Below are positions 1 through 10,790 of a stretch of DNA of 64,000 nucleotides, one piece after another. The translations under genes and the position numbers were made by a program. The first letter of the stretch is position 1. Each line of letters starts with the position of its first letter. The notes below the pieces were generated by a model. That model made no database searches. It was not told where the DNA came from and saw only the letters and a list, made by a program, of their open reading frames with translations. Source of the stretch: Stomorhina lunata (lineage: Eukaryota > Arthropoda > Insecta > Diptera > Rhiniidae); contig OW121741.1 in assembly GCA_933228675.1 (NCBI GenBank), positions 117,898,069-117,962,068 on the forward strand, given 5' to 3'.

Positions 1-1291
1 AACAGAACTAGAACAGAACTAGAACAGAACTAGAACAGAACTAGAACAGAACTAGAACAGAACTAGAACAGAACTAGAACAGAACTAGAACAGAACTAGA
101 ACAGAACTAGAACAGAACTAGAACAGAACTAGAACAGAACTAGAACAGAACTAGAACAGAACTAGAACAGAACTAGAACAGAACTAGAACAGAACTAGAA
201 CAGAACTAGAACAGAACTAGAACAGAACTAGAACAGAACTAGAACAGAACTAGAACAGAACTAGAACAGAACTAGAACAGAACTAGAACAGAACTAGAAC
301 AGAACTAGAACAGAACTAGAACAGAACTAGAACAGAACTAGAACAGAACTAGAACAGAACTAGAACAGAACTAGAACAGAACTAGAACAGAACTAGAACA
401 GAACTAGAACAGAACTAGAACAGAACTAGAACAGAACTAGAACAGAACTAGAACAGAACTAGAACAGAACTAGAACAGAACTAGAACAGAACTAGAACAG
501 AACTAGAACAGAACTAGAACAGAACTAGAACAGAACTAGAACAGAACTAGAACAGAACTAGAACAGAACTAGAACAGAACTAGAACAGAACTAGAACAGA
601 ACTAGAACAGAACTAGAACAGAACTAGAACAGAACTAGAACAGAACTAGAACAGAACTAGAACAGAACTAGAACAGAACTAGAACAGAACTAGAACAGAA
701 CTAGAACAGAACTAGAACAGAACTAGAACAGAACTAGAACAGAACTAGAACAGAACTAGAACAGAACTAGAACAGAACTAGAACAGAACTAGAACAGAAC
801 TAGAACAGAACTAGAACAGAACTAGAACAGAACTAGAACAGAACTAGAACAGAACTAGAACAGAACTAGAACAGAACTAGAACAGAACTAGAACAGAACT
901 AGAACAGAACTAGAACAGAACTAGAACAGAACTAGAACAGAACTAGAACAGAACTAGAACAGAACTAGAACAGAACTAGAACAGAACTAGAACAGAACTA
1001 GAACAGAACTAGAACAGAACTAGAACAGAACTAGAACAGAACTAGAACAGAACTAGAACAGAACTAGAACAGAACTAGAACAGAACTAGAACAGAACTAG
1101 AACAGAACTAGAACAGAACTAGAACAGAACTAGAACAAAACTAGAACAGAACTAGAACAGAACTAGAACAGAACTAGAACAGAACTAGAACAGAACTAGA
1201 ACAGAACTAGAACAGAACTAGAACAGAACTAGAACAAAACTAGAACAGAACTAGAACAGAACTAGAACAGAACTAGAACAGAACTAGAACA
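1..1291 (+). repeat. 11-bp satellite, array A (AACAGAACTAG)n
   Basis: About 117 head-to-tail copies of the 11-mer AACAGAACTAG fill the window from its first base, so the array probably continues to the left. Copies are nearly identical. I see only two variant units, both AACAAAACTAG, near 1,137 and 1,237. The array ends abruptly at ...GAACTAGAAC|ATAACTTCG. No open frame is sensible here. The unit is the reverse complement of the one in the larger array that starts at 2,082. Such homogeneity means recent amplification or heavy gene conversion. Copy number from an assembly is unreliable. Confidence 0.98.
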
Positions 1292-2081
1292 TAACTTCGA
1301 ATTAGATAATTTATCGTTTTTAATTTTGTGTAGAAGAACAGAATAAGGTCAAAAAATCATTGCCCTTGACACAAGTATCCAAATACCCTAAAATAAACTA
1401 TATCTATTAATTCTTATATAATTATGTTAATATTATTACAAATATTAAATATTTTATATGATATTTTTTTTAGAATTCATTAGCCAAATTATTATTTTTT
1501 GTTTACTTATGCAAGTAGTGAATTAATATAAAAACCAAGTGTAAAACAACAGAATAAATATTTTCATTTTCATTATACATCATCACTAAGTCCATATTTA
1601 CCCAAATAGAAAATAAATTGACAAACCAAAGAAGAAAAAAAAAACTTAAAAATAAACAGACAAAGACGCACCCTAGAAAAACGCACCACAGCGCTTTCAA
1701 AAGTTTCAAGTTAAAAACCTGTAAACGAGCCAAATAGGTCAAGTTGTTTTCTTTTTTTTATTTTTTTGCTCATCATTTTTCTCGAAACAATACCCTTGAC
1801 AAATGCTTTTTCCTCCACTCTTTGTTGACTACCTTTTTTCTGTTAGTTTTTATATTATTTTAGTTATTTTTTAGTCATTACTGTTCCCCTCCTTTGATTA
1901 ATGTGGTGTTTTGTTATTTTGTGTTGAATTTGTTTGCGGGGAATTGACTATAAAAAAGATGACGAAAATTCAAAAAAAATTAAGAAGTTTTTGAGTATAA
2001 ATATTTGCGTTAAAAGAATAAATACTTTGAGTTACTCCTTTAAGTGACAAAGAAATATTCGAGAAAGATTCGAGATCCGTT
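1292..2081. other. Unique AT-rich spacer between inverted 11-bp arrays
   Basis: About 790 bp of non-repetitive AT-rich DNA. It is not palindromic, so the flanking arrays are not a simple mirror copy of one locus. A 79-codon minus-strand frame (1,503-1,742) starts MTYLARLQVF and is rich in F, L and V. It has no recognisable motif and looks like the chance product of T-rich DNA. I see no gene, tRNA or splice-bounded exon. Confidence 0.6.
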
Positions 2082-5000
2082 TTAGTTCTGTTCTAGTTCT
2101 GTTCTAGTTCTGTTCTAGTTCTGTTCTAGTTCTGTTCTAGTTCTGTTCTAGTTCTGTTCTAGTTCTGTTCTAGTTCTGTTCTAGTTCTGTTCTAGTTCTG
2201 TTCTAGTTCTGTTCTAGTTCTGTTCTAGTTCTGTTCTAGTTCTGTTCTAGTTCTGTTCTAGTTCTGTTCTAGTTCTGTTCTAGTTCTGTTCTAGTTCTGT
2301 TCTAGTTCTGTTCTAGTTCTGTTCTAGTTCTGTTCTAGTTCTGTTCTAGTTCTGTTCTAGTTCTGTTCTAGTTCTGTTCTAGTTCTGTTCTAGTTCTGTT
2401 CTAGTTCTGTTCTAGTTCTGTTCTAGTTCTGTTCTAGTTCTGTTCTAGTTCTGTTCTAGTTCTGTTCTAGTTCTGTTCTAGTTCTGTTCTAGTTCTGTTC
2501 TAGTTCTGTTCTAGTTCTGTTCTAGTTCTGTTCTAGTTCTGTTCTAGTTCTGTTCTAGTTCTGTTCTAGTTCTGTTCTAGTTCTGTTCTAGTTCTGTTCT
2601 AGTTCTGTTCTAGTTCTGTTCTAGTTCTGTTCTAGTTCTGTTCTAGTTCTGTTCTAGTTCTGTTCTAGTTCTGTTCTAGTTCTGTTCTAGTTCTGTTCTA
2701 GTTCTGTTCTAGTTCTGTTCTAGTTCTGTTCTAGTTCTGTTCTAGTTCTGTTCTAGTTCTGTTCTAGTTCTGTTCTAGTTCTGTTCTAGTTCTGTTCTAG
2801 TTCTGTTCTAGTTCTGTTCTAGTTCTGTTCTAGTTCTGTTCTAGTTCTGTTCTAGTTCTGTTCTAGTTCTGTTCTAGTTCTGTTCTAGTTCTGTTCTAGT
2901 TCTGTTCTAGTTCTGTTCTAGTTCTGTTCTAGTTCTGTTCTAGTTCTGTTCTAGTTCTGTTCTAGTTCTGTTCTAGTTCTGTTCTAGTTCTGTTCTAGTT
3001 CTGTTCTAGTTCTGTTCTAGTTCTGTTCTAGTTCTGTTCTAGTTCTGTTCTAGTTCTGTTCTAGTTCTGTTCTAGTTCTGTTCTAGTTCTGTTCTAGTTC
3101 TGTTCTAGTTCTGTTCTAGTTCTGTTCTAGTTCTGTTCTAGTTCTGTTCTAGTTCTGTTCTAGTTCTGTTCTAGTTCTGTTCTAGTTCTGTTCTAGTTCT
3201 GTTCTAGTTCTGTTCTAGTTCTGTTCTAGTTCTGTTCTAGTTCTGTTCTAGTTCTGTTCTAGTTCTGTTCTAGTTCTGTTCTAGTTCTGTTCTAGTTCTG
3301 TTCTAGTTCTGTTCTAGTTCTGTTCTAGTTCTGTTCTAGTTCTGTTCTAGTTCTGTTCTAGTTCTGTTCTAGTTCTGTTCTAGTTTTGTTCTAGTTCTGT
3401 TCTAGTTCTGTTCTAGTTCTGTTCTAGTTCTGTTCTAGTTCTGTTCTAGTTCTGTTCTAGTTCTGTTCTAGTTCTGTTCTAGTTCTGTTCTAGTTCTGTT
3501 CTAGTTCTGTTCTAGTTCTGTTCTAGTTCTGTTCTAGTTCTGTTCTAGTTCTGTTCTAGTTCTGTTCTAGTTCTGTTCTAGTTCTGTTCTAGTTCTGTTC
3601 TAGTTCTGTTCTAGTTCTGTTCTAGTTCTGTTCTAGTTCTGTTCTAGTTCTGTTCTAGTTCTGTTCTAGTTCTGTTCTAGTTCTGTTCTAGTTCTGTTCT
3701 AGTTCTGTTCTAGTTCTGTTCTAGTTCTGTTCTAGTTCTGTTCTAGTTCTGTTCTAGTTCTGTTCTAGTTCTGTTCTAGTTCTGTTCTAGTTCTGTTCTA
3801 GTTCTGTTCTAGTTCTGTTCTAGTTCTGTTTTAGTTCTGTTCTAGTTCTGTTCTAGTTCTGTTCTAGTTCTGTTCTAGTTCTGTTCTAGTTCTGTTCGAG
3901 TTCTGTTCTAGTTCTGTTCTAGTTCTGTTCTAGTTCTGTTCTAGTTCTGTTCTAGTTCTGTTCTAGTTCTGTTCTAGTTCTGTTCTAGTTCTGTTCTAGT
4001 TCTGTTCTAGTTCTGTTCTAGTTCTGTTCTAGTTCTGTTCTAGTTCTGTTCTAGTTCTGTTCTAGTTCTGTTCTAGTTCTGTTCTAGTTCTGTTCTAGTT
4101 CTGTTCTAGTTCTGTTCTAGTTCTGTTCTAGTTCTGTTCTAGTTCTGTTCTAGTTCTGTTCTAGTTCTGTTCTAGTTCTGTTCTAGTTCTGTTCTAGTTC
4201 TGTTCTAGTTCTGTTCTAGTTCTGTTCTAGTTCTGTTCTAGTTCTGTTCTAGTTCTGTTCTAGTTCTGTTCTAGTTCTGTTCTAGTTCTGTTCTAGTTCT
4301 GTTCTAGTTCTGTTCTAGTTCTGTTCTAGTTCTGTTCTAGTTCTGTTCTAGTTCTGTTCTAGTTCTGTTCTAGTTCTGTTCTAGTTCTGTTCTAGTTCTG
4401 TTCTAGTTCTGTTCTAGTTCTGTTCTAGTTCTGTTCTAGTTCTGTTCTAGTTCTGTTCTAGTTCTGTTCTAGTTCTGTTCTAGTTCTGTTCTAGTTCTGT
4501 TCTAGTTCTGTTCTAGTTCTGTTCTAGTTCTGTTCTAGTTCTGTTCTAGTTCTGTTCTAGTTCTGTTCTAGTTCTGTTCTAGTTCTGTTCTAGTTCTGTT
4601 CTAGTTCTGTTCTAGTTCTGTTCTAGTTCTGTTCTAGTTCTGTTCTAGTTCTGTTCTAGTTCTGTTCTAGTTCTGTTCTAGTTCTGTTCTAGTTCTGTTC
4701 TAGTTCTGTTCTAGTTCTGTTCTAGTTCTGTTCTAGTTCTGTTCTAGTTCTGTTCTAGTTCTGTTCTAGTTCTGTTCTAGTTCTGTTCTAGTTCTGTTCT
4801 AGTTCTGTTCTAGTTCTGTTCTAGTTCTGTTCTAGTTCTGTTCTAGTTCTGTTCTAGTTCTGTTCTAGTTCTGTTCTAGTTCTGTTCTAGTTCTGTTCTA
4901 GTTCTGTTCTAGTTCTGTTCTAGTTCTGTTCTAGTTCTGTTCTAGTTCTGTTCTAGTTCTGTTCTAGTTCTGTTCTAGTTCTGTTCTAGTTCTGTTCTAG

Positions 5001-7507
5001 TTCTGTTCTAGTTCTGTTCTAGTTCTGTTCTAGTTCTGTTCTAGTTCTGTTCTAGTTCTGTTCTAGTTCTGTTCTAGTTCTGTTCTAGTTCTGTTCTAGT
5101 TCTGTTCTAGTTCTGTTCTAGTTCTGTTCTAGTTCTGTTCTAGTTCTGTTCTAGTTCTGTTCTAGTTCTGTTCTAGTTCTGTTCTAGTTCTGTTCTAGTT
5201 CTGTTCTAGTTCTGTTCTAGTTCTGTTCTAGTTCTGTTCTAGTTCTGTTCTAGTTCTGTTCTAGTTCTGTTCTAGTTCTGTTCTAGTTCTGTTCTAGTTC
5301 TGTTCTAGTTCTGTTCTAGTTCTGTTCTAGTTCTGTTCTAGTTCTGTTCTAGTTCTGTTCTAGTTCTGTTCTAGTTCTGTTCTAGTTCTGTTCTAGTTCT
5401 GTTCTAGTTCTGTTCTAGTTCTGTTCTAGTTCTGTTCTAGTTCTGTTCTAGTTCTGTTCTAGTTCTGTTCTAGTTCTGTTCTAGTTCTGTTCTAGTTCTG
5501 TTCTAGTTCTGTTCTAGTTCTGTTCTAGTTCTGTTCTAGTTCTGTTCTAGTTCTGTTCTAGTTCTGTTCTAGTTCTGTTCTAGTTCTGTTCTAGTTCTGT
5601 TCTAGTTCTGTTCTAGTTCTGTTCTAGTTCTGTTCTAGTTCTGTTCTAGTTCTGTTCTAGTTCTGTTCTAGTTCTGTTCTAGTTCTGTTCTAGTTCTGTT
5701 CTAGTTCTGTTCTAGTTCTGTTCTAGTTCTGTTCTAGTTCTGTTCTAGTTCTGTTCTAGTTCTGTTCTAGTTCTGTTCTAGTTCTGTTCTAGTTCTGTTC
5801 TAGTTCTGTTCTAGTTCTGTTCTAGTTCTGTTCTAGTTCTGTTCTAGTTCTGTTCTAGTTCTGTTCTAGTTCTGTTCTAGTTCTGTTCTAGTTCTGTTCT
5901 AGTTCTGTTCTAGTTCTGTTCTAGTTCTGTTCTAGTTCTGTTCTAGTTCTGTTCTAGTTCTGTTCTAGTTCTGTTCTAGTTCTGTTCTAGTTCTGTTCTA
6001 GTTCTGTTCTAGTTCTGTTCTAGTTCTGTTCTAGTTCTGTTCTAGTTCTGTTCTAGTTCTGTTCTAGTTCTGTTCTAGTTCTGTTCTAGTTCTGTTCTAG
6101 TTCTGTTCTAGTTCTGTTCTAGTTCTGTTCTAGTTCTGTTCTAGTTCTGTTCTAGTTCTGTTCTAGTTCTGTTCTAGTTCTGTTCTAGTTCTGTTCTAGT
6201 TCTGTTCTAGTTCTGTTCTAGTTCTGTTCTAGTTCTGTTCTAGTTCTGTTCTAGTTCTGTTCTAGTTCTGTTCTAGTTCTGTTCTAGTTCTGTTCTAGTT
6301 CTGTTCTAGTTCTGTTCTAGTTCTGTTCTAGTTCTGTTCTAGTTCTGTTCTAGTTCTGTTCTAGTTCTGTTCTAGTTCTGTTCTAGTTCTGTTCTAGTTC
6401 TGTTCTAGTTCTGTTCTAGTTCTGTTCTAGTTCTGTTCTAGTTCTGTTCTAGTTCTGTTCTAGTTCTGTTCTAGTTCTGTTCTAGTTCTGTTCTAGTTCT
6501 GTTCTAGTTCTGTTCTAGTTCTGTTCTAGTTCTGTTCTAGTTCTGTTCTAGTTCTGTTCTAGTTCTGTTCTAGTTCTGTTCTAGTTCTGTTCTAGTTCTG
6601 TTCTAGTTCTGTTCTAGTTCTGTTCTAGTTCGGTTCTAGTTCTGTTCTAGTTCTGTTCTAGTTCTGTTCTAGTTCTGTTCTAGTTCTGTTCTAGTTCTGT
6701 TCTAGTTCTGTTCTAGTTCTGTTCTAGTTCTGTTCTAGTTCTGTTCTAGTTCTGTTCTAGTTCTGTTCTAGTTCTGTTCTAGTTCTGTTCTAGTTCTGTT
6801 CTAGTTCTGTTCTAGTTCTGTTCTAGTTCTGTTCTAGTTCTGTTCTAGTTCTGTTCTAGTTCTGTTCTAGTTCTGTTCTAGTTCTGTTCTAGTTCTGTTC
6901 TACTTCTGTTCTAGTTCTGTTCTAGTTCTGTTCTAGTTCTGTTCTAGTTCTGTTCTAGTTCTGTTCTAGTTCTGTTCTAGTTCTGTTCTAGTTCTGTTCT
7001 AGTTCTGTTCTAGTTCTGTTCTAGTTCTGTTCTAGTTCTGTTCTAGTTCTGTTCTAGTTCTGTTCTAGTTCTGTTCTAGTTCTGTTCTAGTTCTGTTCTA
7101 GTTCTGTTCTAGTTCTGTTCTAGTTCTGTTCTAGTTCTGTTCTAGTTCTGTTCTAGTTCTGTTCTAGTTCTGTTCTAGTTCTGTTCTAGTTCTGTTCTAG
7201 TTCTGTTCTAGTTCTGTTCTAGTTCTGTTCTAGTTCTGTTCTAGTTCTGTTCTAGTTCTGTTCTAGTTCTGTTCTAGTTCTGTTCTAGTTCTGTTCTAGT
7301 TCTGTTCTAGTTCTGTTCTAGTTCTGTTCTAGTTCTGTTCTAGTTCTGTTCTAGTTCTGTTCTAGTTCTGTTCTAGTTCTGTTCTAGTTCTGTTCTAGTT
7401 CTGTTCTAGTTCTGTTCTAGTTCTGTTCTAGTTCTGTTCTAGTTCTGTTCTAGTTCTGTTCTAGTTCTGTTCTAGTTCTGTTCTAGTTCTGTTCTAGTTC
7501 TGTTCTA
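2082..7507 (-). repeat. 11-bp satellite, array B, inverted relative to array A
   Basis: About 490 copies of CTAGTTCTGTT, the reverse complement of the array A unit. Sparse single-base variants are visible near 3,385 (TAGTTTTGTTC), 3,832 (TTTTAGTTC), 3,897 (TTCGAG), 6,631 (CGGTTC) and 6,902 (TACTTC). The right edge decays over about 40 bp (7,508-7,545, with TTCTAGCTCTTTTCAGTTTT and similar). The left edge is sharp. The variants do not mirror those of array A, which argues against an assembler folding one array back on itself. Confidence 0.98.
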
Positions 7508-7545
7508 TTCTAGCTCTTTTCAGTTTTAGTTCTGGTTTTGTTTTA

Positions 7546-8030
7546 TTTCTTTTGTAGTTTAATCATTTTTCCCTCTCTATTGTTGACCTTATATTGTCCT
7601 GACTTTTTGTCTTCAGATTTAAAAGGTTTGACTAAATTAACTTCTGTAGTTTCGTGGCTGATTTGTTGGAAAAGTTTCTTTCACTTCAGTTGATTTAACA
7701 TTTAAGTATTTTTCCCATTTCTGTTTGGCTTATTTCTCCGCTGTTCGTGACATGATTTAAATGCATTTGACTTAAAAAAAAATAAAATTACTATATAAGC
7801 TATATTTTCCTTCGAAGTACCAGCAAGAAAATGCCAATAGTTATTGTTTTTTGCCTTGTTTATTTTCCTCCATTAATGTCGATTTTTATGTGTTTTTTTT
7901 TTTGTTGTTTTTTGTAAAATGTAGCGAAAATAAATTTAAATAATAAACTATTGCACAAGTAGTTGTGGCAAGGATTTCATGTTCCTTAAAATTATACACT
8001 GCAATAAGAATTAAGAAAATCTTTTGAAAA
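7546..8030. other. Unique AT-rich sequence, no gene seen
   Basis: About 480 bp with T-runs and A-runs and no repeat unit. There is no open frame of note, no splice-bounded frame and no RNA gene that I can see. Confidence 0.5.
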
Positions 8031-8590
8031 CATGCCACCAGCCAAAAGGAGTTTTAAATAAATGAGTTATAATGAAAAGGACATAGTGTTTGCAATTAAT
8101 CGAGTAGAAAGAAGAGCTCAACAATGATTTATAGTGTTAAAGGAAAAAGGATATTTGCTGGGTAAAACCTTTTCTCCTTAGTCTTACTTACGAGTCTTTT
8201 GTGGTGTTTGAGTGTTTTATAGTCATTAAATATTCGACTACTTGTGTTCGTTATAATCGCTTGACAAATATACTTTTGTGTAAATCATTCTGTTTTGCCC
8301 TCCGCAGAAAATGTGATGCAATTCAAACAGAAATTATGAGGAAACTTGAGAAGAGTATAGTACAGTGGAATAAGAGCTTTCATATAAAAGTTACATCTAA
8401 AAGAAATAGTCCTCCAGGAGGGGGCTTAATTTGAAAACCTCAGAAAACAATATGTAGTTTTAGTTTTTAACCTTTAAATTTGCCAGTTTTTTCTAAAAAG
8501 TCTTAATTGCTTAAAACCTACAGAATTACTTTTACTATTTTTTTATCTCATCCCACTGTACATCTTGCAACATCATTATTATGAATAAAT
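8031..8590 (+). pseudogene. Possible decayed gene fragment with one intron
   Basis: Read from an ATG at 8,032, the first part gives MPPAKRSFK, a stop, then MSYNEKDIVFAINRVERRAQ, another stop, then FIVLKEKGYLLG. A GT follows (GGGTAAAACC, about 8,161), and a plausible acceptor, TGCCCTCCGCAG, lies at about 8,296-8,307. After it the frame continues as KCDAIQTEIMRKLEKSIVQW and then NKSFHIKVTSKRNSPPGGGL to a stop near 8,434. AATAAA occurs near 8,583. The exon-like parts have balanced codons and charged helical text, unlike the surrounding DNA, but two in-frame stops break the first part. I do not recognise the family. It could be a real pseudogene or a chance alignment of signals. Confidence 0.3.
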
Positions 8591-9035
8591 ATTTAGAACG
8601 TTAGTTTTTGTATTTAAGGAATTATTAAATGCAGCCAACAGCAACAATGCAAAGTAGTTTATTTTATGGCAAAGATATTCTATACAATTCCTTGTCACTA
8701 CAATTATGACACTACCACCAACATCATCATACAACGTTATAGAAAAAGACGACGATGATAATCACTTGAACAGTGTCACGATTAAGGCATCAAATTTTAT
8801 CAAAAACTTAAGGAAATATAAAACTTTTAAAATGTTGTGTATTTCTGTTTAGATGACACTCTTCGCTTTATGTTGATATTTGTATAGACATTATAATTCC
8901 TATTTAATCTGTGTCGCAAATTAGATATGTAACGGTTTATCTTTTTTGTGGTTTCAAAAGTGAACGTAAATAAAATACATATAAAATATTTTTTTCATGA
9001 TATTTCTTCTTTATTATAAAGTTTGAACGTTGACA
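8591..9035. other. Unique sequence left of the mariner relic
   Basis: AT-rich sequence with no supported gene. The part nearest 9,036 lies just beyond the transposase stop codon and may include its 3' untranslated region and inverted terminus. I could not identify a clear terminal repeat. Confidence 0.4.
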
Positions 9036-9176
9036 TTATGTGTGAAGCACTACATCATTTAAATGACCACCGCGCGAAATGTTGCAAGCATTGATTCTTT
9101 TGAGGTAATTCTCGACCACTTTTTGACACATATTGGGCGGTATTTTAGCCAAAACTTGACGAATGTTGGTTTTTAA
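9036..9176 (-). pseudogene. Mariner-type transposase, C-terminal fragment (copy M1)
   Basis: The minus strand reads uninterrupted as LKTNIRQVLAKIPP, then NMCQKVVENYLKRIN, then ISRGGHLNDVVLHT and a stop at 9,036-9,038. This is the characteristic end of a mariner-like transposase group in which the protein finishes ...RGGHLND(V/I)(V/I)F. It is 47 codons long. The upstream part of the same protein resumes about 1 kb away, at 10,175, so the gene was split by an insertion. The last residues before the split (LDHLRT at 10,175-10,192) overlap the first residues here (LKT). Dead: truncated, split and frameshifted. Confidence 0.85.
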
Positions 9177-9221
9177 GCACGGGTCGGCGCAAACAGAACA
9201 GCACAAAAAGCCTATTATCTA

Positions 9222-9872
9222 TCAAAAATTTTTATCAAAAGGTTTTTTTTAAAAAGTTTATCAAAATTTTGGGACATCAAACATTTAATTAAAGAGTTTT
9301 ACTGTAGTGTATTGCACTAAGATTATTTTATCAAAAATTTGTCCATAGAAAAATTTTTTCTAAGAAAAATTTTTTTTATAGAAACATTTTCTATCAAAAA
9401 TTTTTCTATTCTAAATTTCCTTATCAAAAATTTTTCTATGGACAATTTTTCGGCAGAAAATTTGTTTACAAAATTTTTTTCTCAAAAATTTTTCTATAGA
9501 AAATTTTTTTATCAATGATTTTTCATAAAAAATTTCTTTATTAAAAATTTTTCTATAGAAAATTTTTTTATCAACAATTTTTTTGTGGAAAATTTTTTAT
9601 CAAACATTTTTCGACAGAAAATTTGTTTACAAAATTTTTTTCTCAAAATTTTTTCTATAGAAAATTTTTTTATCAAAGATTTTTCTATAGAAAATTACTT
9701 TATTAAAAATTTGACTATAGAAAATTTTTTTATCAAAAATATTTTTGTGGAAAATTTTTTAATCAAAAATTTTTTGATATCAAAATATTTTTATCAAAAA
9801 TTTTTATAGTTTTATTAAAAATTTTTCTACAAAAAATGTTTGGATCAAAAATATCAAAGAAAAAAATATAAA
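9222..9872. repeat. Diverged AT-rich minisatellite inside the mariner relic
   Basis: Degenerate copies of a unit of about 30 bp built from TTTTTCTATAGAAAATTTTT and TTATCAAAAA. The palindrome TTTTCTATAGAAAA recurs. The array is more diverged than the 29-31 bp blocks elsewhere. A 74-codon frame at 9,585-9,809 is only this repeat read as protein (repeated ENFFIKN) and is not a gene. A non-repeat block of 38 bp near the left edge (9,286-9,323) is described separately. Confidence 0.85.
9286..9323 (+). repeat. 38-bp block shared with 33,439-33,476
   Basis: The block contains TGTAGTGTATTGCACTAAG, with a small dyad TAGTG-TATTG-CACTA. By eye it matches 33,439-33,476 at 36 of 38 positions. In both places it lies at the edge of an AT-rich minisatellite. 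At 33 kb it lies about 80 bp from a hammerhead motif, so it may be part of the same retroelement. Confidence 0.75.
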
Positions 9873-10174
9873 AATCTAAAATTGTAGGTATAATATTAGA
9901 ATTTATTTCTGTTTTGAAAAATATTCCCAATATTTACAAATTTGTTACCAATGTTTACAAAAAATAATATTGTCGTGGCAACAATGTTCGAGATCATTTT
10001 TCTTTGTTCTCTCGAACCATGTATTTTGTTCCTATAAATTGGCTTTTGATTTATTTCTTTTCTTTAACAAAGCGGCACCAACCAACTCATTTTCACTGGT
10101 TTTATTAATGATCGTGGTATTGACGAAAATCACATAAAATTCAACGGCTTCTGGTGGTATGAGCTGTGTACTCC
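9873..10174. other. Remainder of the DNA inserted into mariner copy M1
   Basis: Non-repetitive AT-rich DNA between the minisatellite and the point where transposase homology resumes (about 10,175). Together with 9,177-9,871 it forms an insertion of about 1 kb. I see no open frame or terminal repeats that identify the inserted element. Confidence 0.5.
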
Positions 10175-10560
10175 TGTTCTTAAGTGGTCAAGAGTTAAAG
10201 ATTTATCTTCATAAACACGGTCTTTCGCGTAGCCCCACAAAAAAGTCTAATTCTGTCAAATCATATAATCTTGGTGGCCAGTTGATATCACCACAACGAG
10301 AAATTATGCGGCCGTATGTGGCTGTGTCTTGTTGAAACCATATATTCTCAAAGTCGTATTCTTCAATAATGTGCCGTAAGACAGTCCTAATTCCTGAGAA
10401 CGTCGAGGAATCGACACATACGGGTCTTCGGCAACTCTTCACTTACAGCAGCGATATTTTTAGCAAAACGATGATGCACAGGCCTTACAATATTTGTAAC
10501 CGCTCCAGTTTCTTCAAATTTCTACACAATTTTGCCAATTTCTTGAGTATTTAGATGATT
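10175..10560 (-). pseudogene. Mariner-type transposase, internally deleted N and C parts (copy M1)
   Basis: Minus-strand frames give, in protein order, TQEIGKIV-stop-KFEETGAV (helix-turn-helix region), RPVHHRFAKNIAAV, then in a shifted frame SIPRRSQELGLSYGTL, then EEYDFENIWFQQDTATY with the catalytic-type D of WFQQD at 10,326-10,328. RIISRCGDINWPPR and DLTELDFF follow, and after a frameshift GYAKDRVYEDKSLTLDHLRT. The order matches the family, but most of the central catalytic domain is missing: the helix-turn-helix region joins directly to EEYDFEN, and a second deletion lies between TATY and RIISR. Stops and frameshifts make it non-functional. The first deletion junction is shared with the copy at 23.7 kb. 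Confidence 0.85.
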
Positions 10561-10639
10561 ATGTAAACATTAATCTTTTTTGATAATTTTTATGCATTGT
10601 GTGGTACTTAATCGATCAATTGGTTTAACAAATTAGTTT

Positions 10640-10700
10640 GACAGATGTCGAATTCCAGTCCTATACTTTTGAAACAACGAAATGGAAAACCGGATATAAT
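10640..10700. repeat. Mariner-copy flank shared with 23,874-23,916
   Basis: The block GTCGAATTCCAGTCCTATAC and the following TTTTGAAACAACGAAAT occur here and, almost unchanged, beside the transposase relic at 23.87 kb. There they lie directly next to GATGATGCACAGG, whereas here about 170 bp intervene. It is probably the transposon's own end region. A 63-codon + strand frame across it is not supported as a gene. Confidence 0.7.
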
Positions 10701-10790
10701 ACAATGGTTCTTGATATCTCTATAATTAGGGATACTTCTACTTATGTTGATGGCCTGAAATTCGTATCAAATCATATTAAAGGCTTATAC

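Noticed and set aside
1..1291. Telomeric repeat at the window edge
   Set aside because: The 11-mer is not a known telomere repeat type, the same unit recurs internally and inverted, and the window start need not be a chromosome end.
1..7507. Assembly fold-back producing arrays A and B
   Set aside because: The spacer is unique and variant units are not mirrored at equal distances, so a simple fold-back is unlikely. It is not excluded without raw reads.
9585..9809. Protein gene with repeated ENFFIKN motifs
   Set aside because: It is the AT-rich minisatellite read in frame; the same applies to frames in the other arrays.
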